From Acidobacteria bacterium Ga0077553 (GTDB lineage: Bacteria; Acidobacteriota; Terriglobia; Bryobacterales; Bryobacteraceae): DNA of 64,000 nt. The stretch's first letter is position 1. Each line of letters begins with the position of its first letter. The position numbers were made by a program, and so were the translations under genes. The stretch is from assembly GCA_001464575.1 (NCBI GenBank), contig LNFE01000200.1, positions 1 to 64,000 of the forward strand, given 5' to 3'. Below the pieces are notes generated by a model. The model worked only from the letters and a program-made list of their open reading frames with translations. It was not told where the DNA came from and did no database searches. Positions 36,681-45,988 of the stretch are shown piece after piece.

Positions 36681-37393
36681 TGCGGTTCGCCTGTCTTTTC
36701 CTGCTCCTGGCGCTGGGCTATCCGCTCAGCGCGCAGGAACTCACCCGGGAGCAACTCGAAACGGAACTCGACGCCTATCGGCGGGTGTTGCTCGACTGGG
36801 GTGGCCTCACCCGCTACGGCAGTGAAAACGCCGAGTTGAAGCCGCAACCCGGGCGAGTCGTGTTCCTCGGCGACGAGATTACCGAGAACTGGGGACCGGA
36901 GTTTTTCCCCGGCAAGCCCTACCTGAACCGCGGGATTACCCGGCAAACCGCCGCGCAGATGCTGGTTCGTTTCCGGCAGGATGTCATCTCGCTGCAACCC
37001 GCTGTCGTGGTCATTCAGGCTGGCACCAACGACCTGGCCAGCGTCATGGGCCCGTCGACGGAGGGCACCATGGCGGAGCATTTTATGTCGATGGTGGAGC
37101 TCGCCAAGGCCCACAAGATCAAAGTGGTGCTCGCCTCCGTGACCCCGGTCTGCGACTGCTTCACGAAGATGACCGGGCGCCGCCCGGTGGGCAAGATCCT
37201 CGGGCTGAATGGCTGGCTGAAAGAGTACGCGGCCAAGAATGGGCTGGTTTACCTCGACTACTACTCCGCGCTCGTGGAGGGCCGCTTTTTCAAGCGAAGC
37301 TTTACTGTTGACGGGCTGGTGCCTAATGCCGCCGGCTACGCCGTCATGGCGCCGCTAGCGGAAAAGGCCATCGCCGACGCGCTGGCGCGCTAG
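36680..37393 (+). CDS. Secreted SGNH/GDSL-fold protein lacking catalytic Ser and His
   Basis: 237 residues, with ATG overlapping the upstream stop (TAATG). Signal peptide about 1-18. The SGNH blocks are recognisable, but block I reads 'FLGDEITENW', with Glu66 (GAG, 36875-36877) in place of the nucleophilic Ser. Block V reads 'DGLVPNAAGY', with Val214 in place of the catalytic His. Block II Gly ('NRGITRQT') and block III Asn ('VIQAGTNDL') are intact. The fold should therefore be kept while classical esterase activity is lost. It may bind a carbohydrate or lipid ligand for the neighbouring propeller. The stop shares CTAG with the convergent gene. Confidence 0.88.
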   Translation: MRFACLFLLLALGYPLSAQELTREQLETELDAYRRVLLDWGGLTRYGSENAELKPQPGRVVFLGDEITENWGPEFFPGKPYLNRGITRQTAAQMLVRFRQDVISLQPAVVVIQAGTNDLASVMGPSTEGTMAEHFMSMVELAKAHKIKVVLASVTPVCDCFTKMTGRRPVGKILGLNGWLKEYAAKNGLVYLDYYSALVEGRFFKRSFTVDGLVPNAAGYAVMAPLAEKAIADALAR

Positions 37394-38694
37394 CTCTGCC
37401 CGAGGAACGGCACTTTCTCTTTAACGCGCTCCCAGATCGTCTTTTCCTTGCCGGCGTTCGGGTTAAACGGCTTGGTCATTTGGGTTGCCTTGATATCAAA
37501 CGGATCGGCCAGCCGCTCCCAAGGCGACGTCGTCAGCAGCCGGACGCGATAGCCTTCAAACGCGTAGGTGCGCCGTTCCAGTTGGCCCTCCGGCGTTTCA
37601 AGGACCACCGAAAACCCGGTTACGGTAGTCGTCTTCTTGCCGGAGGTGACTTCTACCGGATGCACCGCGCTGGGATAGTACCCCTTCACATCGCGCAACC
37701 GGAAAGCGGTTTCGTAGCGTTTCCGCCGGGCGTTGAAGATGAACACGCGGAGACCGTCGAACTCAAACTCCCGCCCGCCCCGCGGGATGGTGGTCCAGAG
37801 ATAGTGCTTCTTTACGGCGCCATCTTCGGCCGTCACCTCGCCGAGCGCGAACCAGGAGGTAATGCGGTGCCCTTCGGCGTACTGCGCCACCTCATCCGGT
37901 ATCGTCATCGTGAGGGCGCGAGTTAATACCCAGCCGGCGCGGCCTTCGACGCTCCGGACGAGGCTCCAATCCTCCATCCGCACCGCATCAGCCTCTGGCT
38001 TCACCGGCTCCTTCGCCGGCGCGGGCGGCGGCGGGATTGGCTTCGTTTCGTCAAGTGGGAGTTCGATGCGCCGGGATAACTCGAGCCAATTGGCCGGCGG
38101 ACCGGGCGGCCGGGGCATCGGCGGCCGGTCGATATCATCATCCTTGGACCGATCCTTATCCTTCCGGGAAGCCCGTTTCTTGGGCGCTGGAGCAGCGGCC
38201 GGGGTGGAGTACTGTTTGGTCACCGCGGCCTGGAACGGAACGCGCGCCGCCAGCCGGTGGCCCAGGATCTCCACTTTTTCGTTCTCTTTTAACTGGTGAA
38301 AGCTGGGCGCCTGGCGGTTGGGTTCCGTATGAATGTTGAGAATGTCGTAGACCATCGCCTGGCCTTGGGAGGGCAACTTGGCGGCGACCTCATTGGTCGC
38401 CTGCAGACGGTCCATCTGCTCCGGGGTAAGCAACTTCTCGCCATCGCACCAGCCCTCGGCGCCGCCGGCCACGCGCACGCGGGTAAACCGCCGGCGGACC
38501 TGCAGAATCGCCAAGCGGTCGCCATGCTTCACCGTCGCTACGGTGGGCGACTTCAGGGAGATCTCCTGGCGAATGTTCAACGTGATGGGTCCAGCGAATG
38601 CTTCGCCGATCACCGGCGCCTTCGCGGGTCCCTGATTACAAGTAGCACTCGTTAACGTGAGCGCCACCACTACGATGAAAAGCAATCCGCGCAT
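37390..38694 (-). CDS. Lipoprotein with bacterial SH3-like domains
   Basis: About 434 residues from ATG 38694. A GTG at 38706 is an alternative. A signal with likely lipobox ('ALTLTSATC') is followed by an SH3b repeat ('ITLNIRQEISLKSPTVATV', 'GAEGWCDGEKLL') and a second ('ILNIHTEPNRQAPS'). A Lys/Asp and Pro-rich linker comes next, then 'VEGRAGWVLTRAL' and a C-terminal beta-rich domain of unknown type. SH3b domains usually bind cell-wall peptides, so this is probably an envelope protein. No enzyme motif is visible. Confidence 0.75.
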   Translation of the reverse strand: MRGLLFIVVVALTLTSATCNQGPAKAPVIGEAFAGPITLNIRQEISLKSPTVATVKHGDRLAILQVRRRFTRVRVAGGAEGWCDGEKLLTPEQMDRLQATNEVAAKLPSQGQAMVYDILNIHTEPNRQAPSFHQLKENEKVEILGHRLAARVPFQAAVTKQYSTPAAAPAPKKRASRKDKDRSKDDDIDRPPMPRPPGPPANWLELSRRIELPLDETKPIPPPPAPAKEPVKPEADAVRMEDWSLVRSVEGRAGWVLTRALTMTIPDEVAQYAEGHRITSWFALGEVTAEDGAVKKHYLWTTIPRGGREFEFDGLRVFIFNARRKRYETAFRLRDVKGYYPSAVHPVEVTSGKKTTTVTGFSVVLETPEGQLERRTYAFEGYRVRLLTTSPWERLADPFDIKATQMTKPFNPNAGKEKTIWERVKEKVPFLGQS

Positions 38695-38725
38695 ACTACG
38701 CGCCACTACCGGAGCAATCCATAGT

Positions 38726-39616
38726 TTAGCGCGAAGGCACCCAAACGCGCAGCACTTCCAGCTCCGGCGTTCCGTCCACGATGTAGCTGCCCAGCGTGGC
38801 AGGGATCAACCAAGCCTGTCCCGCCCGGACCTCCTCCACTTCCCCGCCCCAGCTCAACAGGCCTTCGCCCTTGGTTATCACGAGCAGATGGAACCGTTCC
38901 GGATCGGAACCCCAAGCCACCGGCCCGTGCAAATGATGCCGCTCGGTAGCAAAGTACTCACAACTGGCGAGCAGCGAACCGGTGGGCGATAGCGGCCCGG
39001 GCGCCCGGCCCCAATCGAGAACGGCGATCGACGGCTCCACGTGCAGTTCCCGGGGCCGGCCGTAGTCCCACAGCCGATAGGTGACATCGGAATTCTGTTG
39101 AATCTCACAGATGGACAGGCCGCCCCCAATCGCGTGGACGGTCCGAGCCGGAGTGAAATACGTCTGGCCCGTCGAGGCAGGCCACCATTCGAGGAGCGAC
39201 TCCGCGGTACCGTCGGACAAGGCTTGCCGCAACTCCGCTTCCGTGGTGGGTTGGGCAAACCCCTGGGCGATCGTCGCCCCGGGCTCGGCCGCCAACACGT
39301 ACCACATCTCCGTTTTCCCGGGCTGGTCATGGTGGGCGTAGGCGTACTCATCCTCGGGATGCACCTGCACGGAAAGCTTCTCGGTAGTGAAGAGAAACTT
39401 GACGAGGATGGGAAACCGCCCCGCCGGGATCGCCCCGCCCATGACCTCTGCCCGTTCCGTCAGTTGGCCGAGCGACACGCCTTCCGAGGTTTGAATGTCA
39501 TCCGACGACAGCCAAACCTCCCCGATCCGGCGGTCCACCGGCGGATACCAGGGGTCGAGCGAGGTGGCTCCCCACACCCGCTCGACGAACTTGGGTTGCA
39601 GCGCGATGGGCCTCAT
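38726..39616 (-). CDS. manA: Mannose-6-phosphate isomerase, type I
   Basis: 296 residues. The cupin zinc site is visible in 'LSVQVHPEDEYA' and 'GKTEMWYVLAAEPGA', and 'TYFTPARTVHAIGGG' supplies the third region. 'QPKFVERVWGATSL' starts the family pattern. It interconverts fructose-6-phosphate and mannose-6-phosphate, feeding GDP-mannose and glycan synthesis. Its ATG overlaps the stop of the aminotransferase gene as ATGA, making the coaD-aminotransferase-manA group one transcription unit. Confidence 0.9.
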   Translation of the reverse strand: MRPIALQPKFVERVWGATSLDPWYPPVDRRIGEVWLSSDDIQTSEGVSLGQLTERAEVMGGAIPAGRFPILVKFLFTTEKLSVQVHPEDEYAYAHHDQPGKTEMWYVLAAEPGATIAQGFAQPTTEAELRQALSDGTAESLLEWWPASTGQTYFTPARTVHAIGGGLSICEIQQNSDVTYRLWDYGRPRELHVEPSIAVLDWGRAPGPLSPTGSLLASCEYFATERHHLHGPVAWGSDPERFHLLVITKGEGLLSWGGEVEEVRAGQAWLIPATLGSYIVDGTPELEVLRVWVPSR

Positions 39617-40815
39617 CCGAGCGAAACGATGAAGTTATGGATCCGGTCGAGGCCACGCTCAATCTCGTGCATCGAAGTCGCATAGGAGATGCGAATATGC
39701 TTCGCGGTGCCAAAGGCTTCCCCCGGCACCACGGCCACATGCGCTTCGGAAAGCAGCCGTTCGCAGAAATCCATCGACGAGTTGATGCCCTTCTTGCCGA
39801 ACGCCACGCTGATATCGGGATAGGCGTAGAAAGCGCCCTGCGGCTCAGCCAGGGTTACGCCCGGGATTTGCCGCAACCGGTCGATCACGAATCGGCGCCG
39901 CTCTTTATAAGCTGCCAGCATCACGTCAATCGAGCCCTGCGGCCCGCGCAACGCTTCGAGTGCCCCTTTCTGGGCAATCGAGGTCGGGTTGGACGTCGAG
40001 TGGCTCTGCAGCTTCATGATGGCGTCGATCACCGGCTTCGGGCCGAGGGCGAACCCGATGCGCCAACCGGTCATGGCGTAGGTCTTCGAGAGCGACCCGG
40101 CGACGATGACGGTATCCTTTGCGCCGGGAACCGAGGCGATGGAGAACGGCTCGCTGTCGTACAGGAACCGGCAGTAGCACTCATCGGTCATCAGCCAAAT
40201 GTTCCGTTTCGAGGTGACGGCGAAGATCCGCTCGAACTCTTCCCGCGGCAGGACGGCGCCGCTGGGATTGCTCGGCGAGTTGATGATGACAAGCTTCGTC
40301 TTCGGGGTGATGGCCGCTTCGATCATCTCCGCCGTGAGGTTGAAGCCGTTGGCCTCGTCCGTTTCGACAAAGACGCACGTGCCGCCGGCGTAGTTCACCA
40401 CGTCCTTATACGTCACCCAGTACGGCACCGGGATGATCACCTCATCGCCCGCGTTGATTACGGCCTGCATGATGCCGAAAATGGCGTGCTTCCCGCCCAC
40501 GCTGATCACGCACTCGGCTGGGCTGTAGTTGGTGCCGTAGTCGGCCTTGTGGCGCTCGCAGACCGCCTGTTTCAGTTCCTGCGTGCCGCCGGCCGGGGTG
40601 TACTTGGTGAAATTCTTCGCCAGCGCTTCAATCGCCGCATTCTTGATATTGTCCGGCGTGGGAAAGTCCGGCTCGCCCGCGCCGAAGTCGACGACGTCGA
40701 CCCCTTCGCGCCGCATCTTGTCAGCGTCGGCCGCCACCTTCATCGTGGACGAAACCGAAATAGTGGCCATCCGGTCGGCCACGGCGAGATTGTCTAAGTG
40801 CACTGGAGAACTCAT
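39613..40815 (-). CDS. Class I aspartate aminotransferase-type PLP enzyme
   Basis: 400 residues, fold-type I aminotransferase of the bacterial type Ib aspartate group. 'DFGAGEPDFPTPDNI', 'YTPAGGTQELK', 'NSPSNPSGAVLP' and the PLP lysine K244 in 'SLSKTYAMTGWRIGF' are all present, as is the C-terminal Arg in 'HIRISYATS'. It most likely exchanges amino groups between aspartate and 2-oxoglutarate, though arogenate/prephenate activity is possible. It follows coaD by 13 bases and is coupled to manA. Confidence 0.93.
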   Translation of the reverse strand: MSSPVHLDNLAVADRMATISVSSTMKVAADADKMRREGVDVVDFGAGEPDFPTPDNIKNAAIEALAKNFTKYTPAGGTQELKQAVCERHKADYGTNYSPAECVISVGGKHAIFGIMQAVINAGDEVIIPVPYWVTYKDVVNYAGGTCVFVETDEANGFNLTAEMIEAAITPKTKLVIINSPSNPSGAVLPREEFERIFAVTSKRNIWLMTDECYCRFLYDSEPFSIASVPGAKDTVIVAGSLSKTYAMTGWRIGFALGPKPVIDAIMKLQSHSTSNPTSIAQKGALEALRGPQGSIDVMLAAYKERRRFVIDRLRQIPGVTLAEPQGAFYAYPDISVAFGKKGINSSMDFCERLLSEAHVAVVPGEAFGTAKHIRISYATSMHEIERGLDRIHNFIVSLG

Positions 40816-40828
40816 GAGATTTTTTGCT

Positions 40829-41320
<492 letters not shown>

Positions 41321-41322
41321 TC

Positions 41323-41328
41323 ATTTTA
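41323..41328 (-). promoter_or_regulatory. Possible -10 element of the coaD unit
   Basis: Minus-strand TAAAAT ends eight bases before TTG 41314 and 14 before GTG 41308. There is no ribosome site. It would give a leaderless or nearly leaderless mRNA. Confidence 0.33.
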
Positions 41329-41353
41329 GCGGATTCCCGCGCAACGCTCGCGC

Positions 41354-43231
41354 CTAATATCGAAAGACGGTCATCACCTGTTCCGTCTCGCGTCCCTGGG
41401 TGTCCCGGGCGATCAGCGTGATGGAGTTAAATCCGTTCACCAAACGGACGTTGTTCATTCGCCAAGTCGTCGTGCCGGTAGCCGTTCCGCTGGTGCCGTT
41501 AGAGACCCGCCATATCACCCGGCTGATCCCGGCGGCCGAGGAAGCCGTGCCCTCGAGAGTGATGGTCTCGTTCGGCCACAGGAAGCTATAGGTACCCGGA
41601 TTGGTCAACGAGAGCCGGGGCGCCGCGGCGGGGTCGGTGGTCGTGGCGGCGACTTGCACTTGTATGGACCGGCCGACGGTCTTGCGGGTGGCATCGGAGA
41701 CGAGAACGGTGACCGTATTCATTCCCGGGACCAGACGGACGGTCGTCACCGTCCAGGCGAAGGTCCCGGCGCCGGAGGCCGTGGCGGTGCCTTCGCCCCA
41801 CATGCCTTTGTCGGTTACCCATCGGACCACGGGCGTACCGGTGACCCCGGTGGCCATCCCGAACATCGGCATCGACATCGCTGTGGTCTGCAAATTCGCC
41901 GAGGGCGCCAGCAATTCGACGGCGAAGACCGCTGGCGGCGTCGGGGTCACTGGTGGGGTGACCGGAGGATTCACGGGCGGGGTGACCGGAGGAGTGGCCG
42001 GGGTCGTGGGGGTCGTCGGGGTCGCCGGATTCGTGGGCGTCGTCGGATTCGCCGGGGTAACCGGCGGGGTGGCCGGCGATGTCCCCGGTTCCTCCCGCGC
42101 CGCGTACAACCCTCGCGCGGCCTCAACATCCTCCGTCGTTAACCGCTCCGCCCGCCGGTAGTAGGCATACATCACCGACCCGGGCACGTCGCTGTGCCCC
42201 AAGCCCAGCGCATGGCCCAACTCATGCAGCGCCACGCTATAGATATCGATATCCTTACCGACCTGCCAGTTCTCATCCTCGTCAAAGTGGAGATCCCCGG
42301 CCAGCGGCTCACTGTTCGGCGGCGCGGGATAGAACGTATGCGCCAACACCCGGCCGGCGCCGTCAAACGGATAGCCGTCTCCGTGCGCCCCGCGTCCCCA
42401 TAGAATCCCGATCGTCCGCGGCGCCGCCGGGTCGTTCCCTTCGACAAAGTCCACCTGGATCACCCGCGACCATTCCCGCAACGCCCGAAACACTTCCGCC
42501 TGCTGCACCGACGAGGTCACCTTTTGACTCAACGTCCGGTAGGCGAACTGCAATGTGGCCCTGCCCTTACCCGCCCCGTCCCAACCCTCACCCACCGTCT
42601 GCACCAAGGCGCCAATCGGCCCTGCCTCCGTCGATGCCCCGGCGCATCCGATCAGCGGCGCGCCGTTCATCAGATCGTGGCTGGCCGGAAACACATACGC
42701 CACCTCATCCCACCCGACCAGCGCCTCCAACTGCCCCACGGTTCCCCGCACCAGCATCTGGTCGCCCACTAAGTCCGGGTGGTCGCGCAGCTCTAAGCCC
42801 GACTCTTCGATCAAGGCCCGGCGCTCCTCCCATGGAATATCTCCGTGGAACTCGACGACATATCCCCGCTTCCCCGCGCGGTTGCGTCCAATCTCCCGGC
42901 TCAACTTCTCGGCCGGCTCGATCGGCCCCGCCGACACCACGTCCAACCCGCCTATCCGCGGTTCCCCCTCCACCGCCAGGATGAACCCATTTACCGGTAC
43001 GTACGACACCACCCGCTGCCCCTTCCCCTCAATGCCGCGCAACATCTCCGGGGTGGGCGGCACCCGTAATTCCACCAGATAGTGCGCCCGCTGCGCCTGC
43101 CGCGATTTCGGCTTCGCCCATGAAATGCCCTGCCGCTCCCCGCCGCGCTTGAGACCCAAGGTCCCCTGACCCCACGCCCCGCTGGCAAGTAACAGACCTG
43201 TAACCACCAGGCCAACCACTTGGATTTTCAT
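41354..43231 (-). CDS. Secreted matrixin-type zinc metalloprotease with Pro/Thr linker and Ig-like repeats
   Basis: About 625 residues from ATG 43231, which opens a signal peptide ('VVGLVVTGLLLASGAWGQ'). The N-terminal pro-region is followed by the M10A zinc site 'HELGHALGLGHSDVPGSVMY' (HExxHxxGxxH and Met-turn). A Pro/Thr/Val linker of about 45 residues follows, then two related beta-sandwich repeats ('TVRLVPGMNTVTVLVSD' and 'NVRLVNGFNSITLIARD'). It should be a secreted endopeptidase with C-terminal binding modules. It is divergent from the NHL propeller gene across 72 bases. Confidence 0.92.
   Translation of the reverse strand: MKIQVVGLVVTGLLLASGAWGQGTLGLKRGGERQGISWAKPKSRQAQRAHYLVELRVPPTPEMLRGIEGKGQRVVSYVPVNGFILAVEGEPRIGGLDVVSAGPIEPAEKLSREIGRNRAGKRGYVVEFHGDIPWEERRALIEESGLELRDHPDLVGDQMLVRGTVGQLEALVGWDEVAYVFPASHDLMNGAPLIGCAGASTEAGPIGALVQTVGEGWDGAGKGRATLQFAYRTLSQKVTSSVQQAEVFRALREWSRVIQVDFVEGNDPAAPRTIGILWGRGAHGDGYPFDGAGRVLAHTFYPAPPNSEPLAGDLHFDEDENWQVGKDIDIYSVALHELGHALGLGHSDVPGSVMYAYYRRAERLTTEDVEAARGLYAAREEPGTSPATPPVTPANPTTPTNPATPTTPTTPATPPVTPPVNPPVTPPVTPTPPAVFAVELLAPSANLQTTAMSMPMFGMATGVTGTPVVRWVTDKGMWGEGTATASGAGTFAWTVTTVRLVPGMNTVTVLVSDATRKTVGRSIQVQVAATTTDPAAAPRLSLTNPGTYSFLWPNETITLEGTASSAAGISRVIWRVSNGTSGTATGTTTWRMNNVRLVNGFNSITLIARDTQGRETEQVMTVFRY
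41944..42080 (-). repeat. Low-complexity Pro/Thr linker repeat in the matrixin gene
   Basis: Imperfect tandem short units encode runs such as 'TPPVTPP' and 'NPTTPT' between the protease and C-terminal domains. The stretch is variable in codon use and probably a flexible secreted linker. Confidence 0.7.
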
Positions 43232-43303
43232 ATACTGCCATATCGATCCCCGCTGAGAGCTTTTCCGGCTTGTTCCCACTTACCAACTGAGGAAAACAAC
43301 CGT

Positions 43304-45976
43304 ATGCGGGGCATGAAATGGAATATGGCTATCTGGGCGCTGGTGTATTCCAGCCTCGCGTTCCCCCAGCTTCCCCCACCGGCGTACCGCATCCAGAGTA
43401 TTGCCGGTTCCGCCAATGCGGGAGATAACCTCCCCGCCGTCCAAGCGCTACTCACCCAAGCCGAAGGTCTCGCCTTCGACAACGATGGCAACCTCTATAT
43501 CGCCGACGCCGCCGAACACCGCGTCCGCCGCCTCTCCCCCACCGGCATTCTCACGACCGTCGCCGGCAACGGGACCCTCGGCTACTCCGGCGACAACGGA
43601 CCCGCGACCGATGCGCAACTCGCCTCGCCCTACGGCCTCGCCCTCGACCGCTCCAATAACCTTTACATCGCCGACCTCGGCAATCGCGTTGTCCGCCGCG
43701 TGACCCCACAAGGCCGCATAACCACGTACGCCGGCGGCGGCGCCAATCCCGCCACGGAACCCAGCGAAGGCTCCCCGGCCACCACCATCCGCTTCACTAC
43801 CCCCCGCAACGTCGCCGCCGACACCGACGGCACGCTGTATATCTCCGACTTCGACGCCCACCGCATCTATGCCGTCTCGAGCGACGGCACCTTCCGCCTC
43901 CACGCCGGCACCGGCAACCCCGGCTACGGCGCCAACGACATTACCGCCCTCCGCTCCAGCCTGCGCAATCCCGCCGGCCTCTGGATCGACCCGCAGGGCG
44001 GCCTGCTCGTCGCCGAAGCCGGCGCCCAACGCATCCGCCGCATCGCGCGCGGCATGATCGGGGCGTACGCCCCCGCGGCCGCGATTCGCGTCCCCCTCTA
44101 TTCACCCACCGGCGTCGCCGTCGATTCGCTCGGCAATCTGTTTCTCGCCGATAACCGCAAGGACGCCGCCCTGAAACGTTCAAGCCAGGGCGAAGTCGTT
44201 ACGCTCCCCGCCGGCGGCTCCGCCGTCACGGTCGATAACCGCGGCAACGCCTTCTATGCCAATGGCGCCGTCGTCCACCGGATCAGCAGCAGCAATCAAG
44301 CCACCGTCGTCGCGGGCGCGAGCGGAAACACCCTGACCGGAGACAACGGGCCCGCCGACGCGGCGCGCCTGAACGGCCCGGCCGCCGTCGCCTACGACGC
44401 CACTGGCAACCTTTTCCTCGCCGACGAGCGGAATCATCGCGTCCGCCGCATCTCCCTCGACGGCTCCATCACCACCATCGCCGGCACCGGCGTGCCCGGA
44501 TTCTCCGGCGATGGTGGCCCCGCCTCCCTGGCCAAGCTCAACGGGCCGCGCGGACTCTCCTTCGACCGCTTCGGCAACCTGCTCATCGCCGACACTGCCA
44601 ACCATGCCATTCGCCGCGTCGCCGTCAACGGCGTCATCACCACCGTCGCCGGCAACAATTTCAACGGCTTCCGTGGCGATGGCAGCCCGGCCCCCTCCGC
44701 CATGCTCGATACGCCCACGGCGGTGCTCGCCGACCCCAACTCGAACGAGTTTTTCATCGCCGACTCCAAGAACCATCGGGTGCGCCGGGTCTCGATGGCC
44801 GGCATCATCACCACCTACGCCGGTACCGTCAACGGCGCGGGTTTCAGTGGCGACGGCAACGTCGCCGTCTTCGCCCAGCTCAACTTCCCCACCGCCCTCG
44901 CCTTTGACCGCACCGGCCAGCTCTACATCGCCGACTCCGGCAACAATCGCATCCGCCGCGTCGACCTTACCGGCACGATCAACTCGCTTACCGACGGCTC
45001 GCTCTCGAGTCCCATGGGGGTCGCCGTGTCGCCCGATGGCGCGGTATTCGTCGCCGACACCGCCAACCATCGGATCCGCCGCATCGACACGCTCGGCAAC
45101 GCGGCTACCGTCGCCGGCACCGGCCTGCCCGGCTTCTCCGGCGATGGCGGACCGGCCGCTGACGCCCGCCTCCACTTCCCTTCCGGCCTCACTTTCGATT
45201 CCGCCGGCAACCTCCTGATCGCCGACGCCGCCAACCATCGCCTTCGCCGGCTCGTTCCCAATAACGACGTCGTCGCCCCGCCCGCGGTCGAAACGCCGCA
45301 ACTGCGCTTCGTCCACGTCGGCACGAACCAGGAGACGCAACTCGCCCCGGGCATGCTGCTAACGCTCTATGGCGTTAATCTGGGCCCGGTGGACCCGGTG
45401 ATCGCCCCGGCGATCAACAACCGGCTGAGCACCCGCCTCGGCGAGGTCGAAGTGACCGTGAACGGCATCGCCGCGCCGTTGCTCTACGTCTCGAACTCGC
45501 AGATCAACATCCAAGTTCCCAATCGCACCGGCACCAGCGGCCGTGCCGTTATCGAGGTGCGCCACCGCGGTCAACTGCGCGCCACGCAAACCGGAACGCT
45601 GACCGAGGCCGTGCCCGGCTTCTTCCCCCTCGGGGCGGTACTTCCCGACGGCACCATCAACAGCGACCTGAATCCCGCGCCCCGCGGCGAAGCTCTCGTT
45701 CTTTACGCCACGGGCATCGGCCGCTTGACGCCGGAGCCGGTCGACGGCCAGTTGACGATCGATGCGCCCTTCCCGACGCCCGTCCTGCCGGTCCAACTGA
45801 CGATCGGCGGCGCCGCTGCCCCGATTCTCTGGATCGGCGCGGCGCCCGGCTTCCCCGGCGTCATCCAGATCAACTTCCGCTCCCCGTCCGGCTTCTTCCC
45901 CGCCGGCCGCCACGCGGTGCAGCTACGCATCGGCCAAGCGACCACCGAAGCCAGTACGCCCTTTTATCTGCGCTAA
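43304..45976 (+). CDS. Secreted NHL-repeat propeller with C-terminal TIGR03437-type domain
   Basis: About 890 residues from ATG 43304, with GAGGA upstream. Further in-frame ATGs follow at once. A signal peptide ('MAIWALVYSSLAFPQ') precedes many NHL repeats with the unit 'GTGVPGFSGDGGPA', 'GNLLIADTANHAIRRV'. From about residue 665 the C-terminus matches the Solibacter-type TIGR03437 domain ('LAPGMLLTLYGVNLGP', 'NNRLSTRLGEVEVTVNG', 'LVLYATGIGRLTPEP'). Proteins of this layout are expanded in Solibacter relatives and may bind or display polymers outside the cell. Function is unproven. Confidence 0.9.
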   Translation: MRGMKWNMAIWALVYSSLAFPQLPPPAYRIQSIAGSANAGDNLPAVQALLTQAEGLAFDNDGNLYIADAAEHRVRRLSPTGILTTVAGNGTLGYSGDNGPATDAQLASPYGLALDRSNNLYIADLGNRVVRRVTPQGRITTYAGGGANPATEPSEGSPATTIRFTTPRNVAADTDGTLYISDFDAHRIYAVSSDGTFRLHAGTGNPGYGANDITALRSSLRNPAGLWIDPQGGLLVAEAGAQRIRRIARGMIGAYAPAAAIRVPLYSPTGVAVDSLGNLFLADNRKDAALKRSSQGEVVTLPAGGSAVTVDNRGNAFYANGAVVHRISSSNQATVVAGASGNTLTGDNGPADAARLNGPAAVAYDATGNLFLADERNHRVRRISLDGSITTIAGTGVPGFSGDGGPASLAKLNGPRGLSFDRFGNLLIADTANHAIRRVAVNGVITTVAGNNFNGFRGDGSPAPSAMLDTPTAVLADPNSNEFFIADSKNHRVRRVSMAGIITTYAGTVNGAGFSGDGNVAVFAQLNFPTALAFDRTGQLYIADSGNNRIRRVDLTGTINSLTDGSLSSPMGVAVSPDGAVFVADTANHRIRRIDTLGNAATVAGTGLPGFSGDGGPAADARLHFPSGLTFDSAGNLLIADAANHRLRRLVPNNDVVAPPAVETPQLRFVHVGTNQETQLAPGMLLTLYGVNLGPVDPVIAPAINNRLSTRLGEVEVTVNGIAAPLLYVSNSQINIQVPNRTGTSGRAVIEVRHRGQLRATQTGTLTEAVPGFFPLGAVLPDGTINSDLNPAPRGEALVLYATGIGRLTPEPVDGQLTIDAPFPTPVLPVQLTIGGAAAPILWIGAAPGFPGVIQINFRSPSGFFPAGRHAVQLRIGQATTEASTPFYLR
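44480..45160 (+). repeat. Repeated NHL units at DNA level
   Basis: The stretch near 44482-44525 encoding 'AGTGVPGFSGDGGPA' recurs with few base changes near 45114-45157 ('AGTGLPGFSGDGGPA'). The copies are close enough to suggest recent duplication or gene conversion between blades. Confidence 0.6.
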
Positions 45977-45988
45977 TCTCAGGAGCAG

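Noticed and set aside
41944-42080. Possible CRISPR-like or mobile repeat
   Set aside because: The repeats are in frame within the matrixin gene, encode a Pro/Thr linker, and have no spacers.
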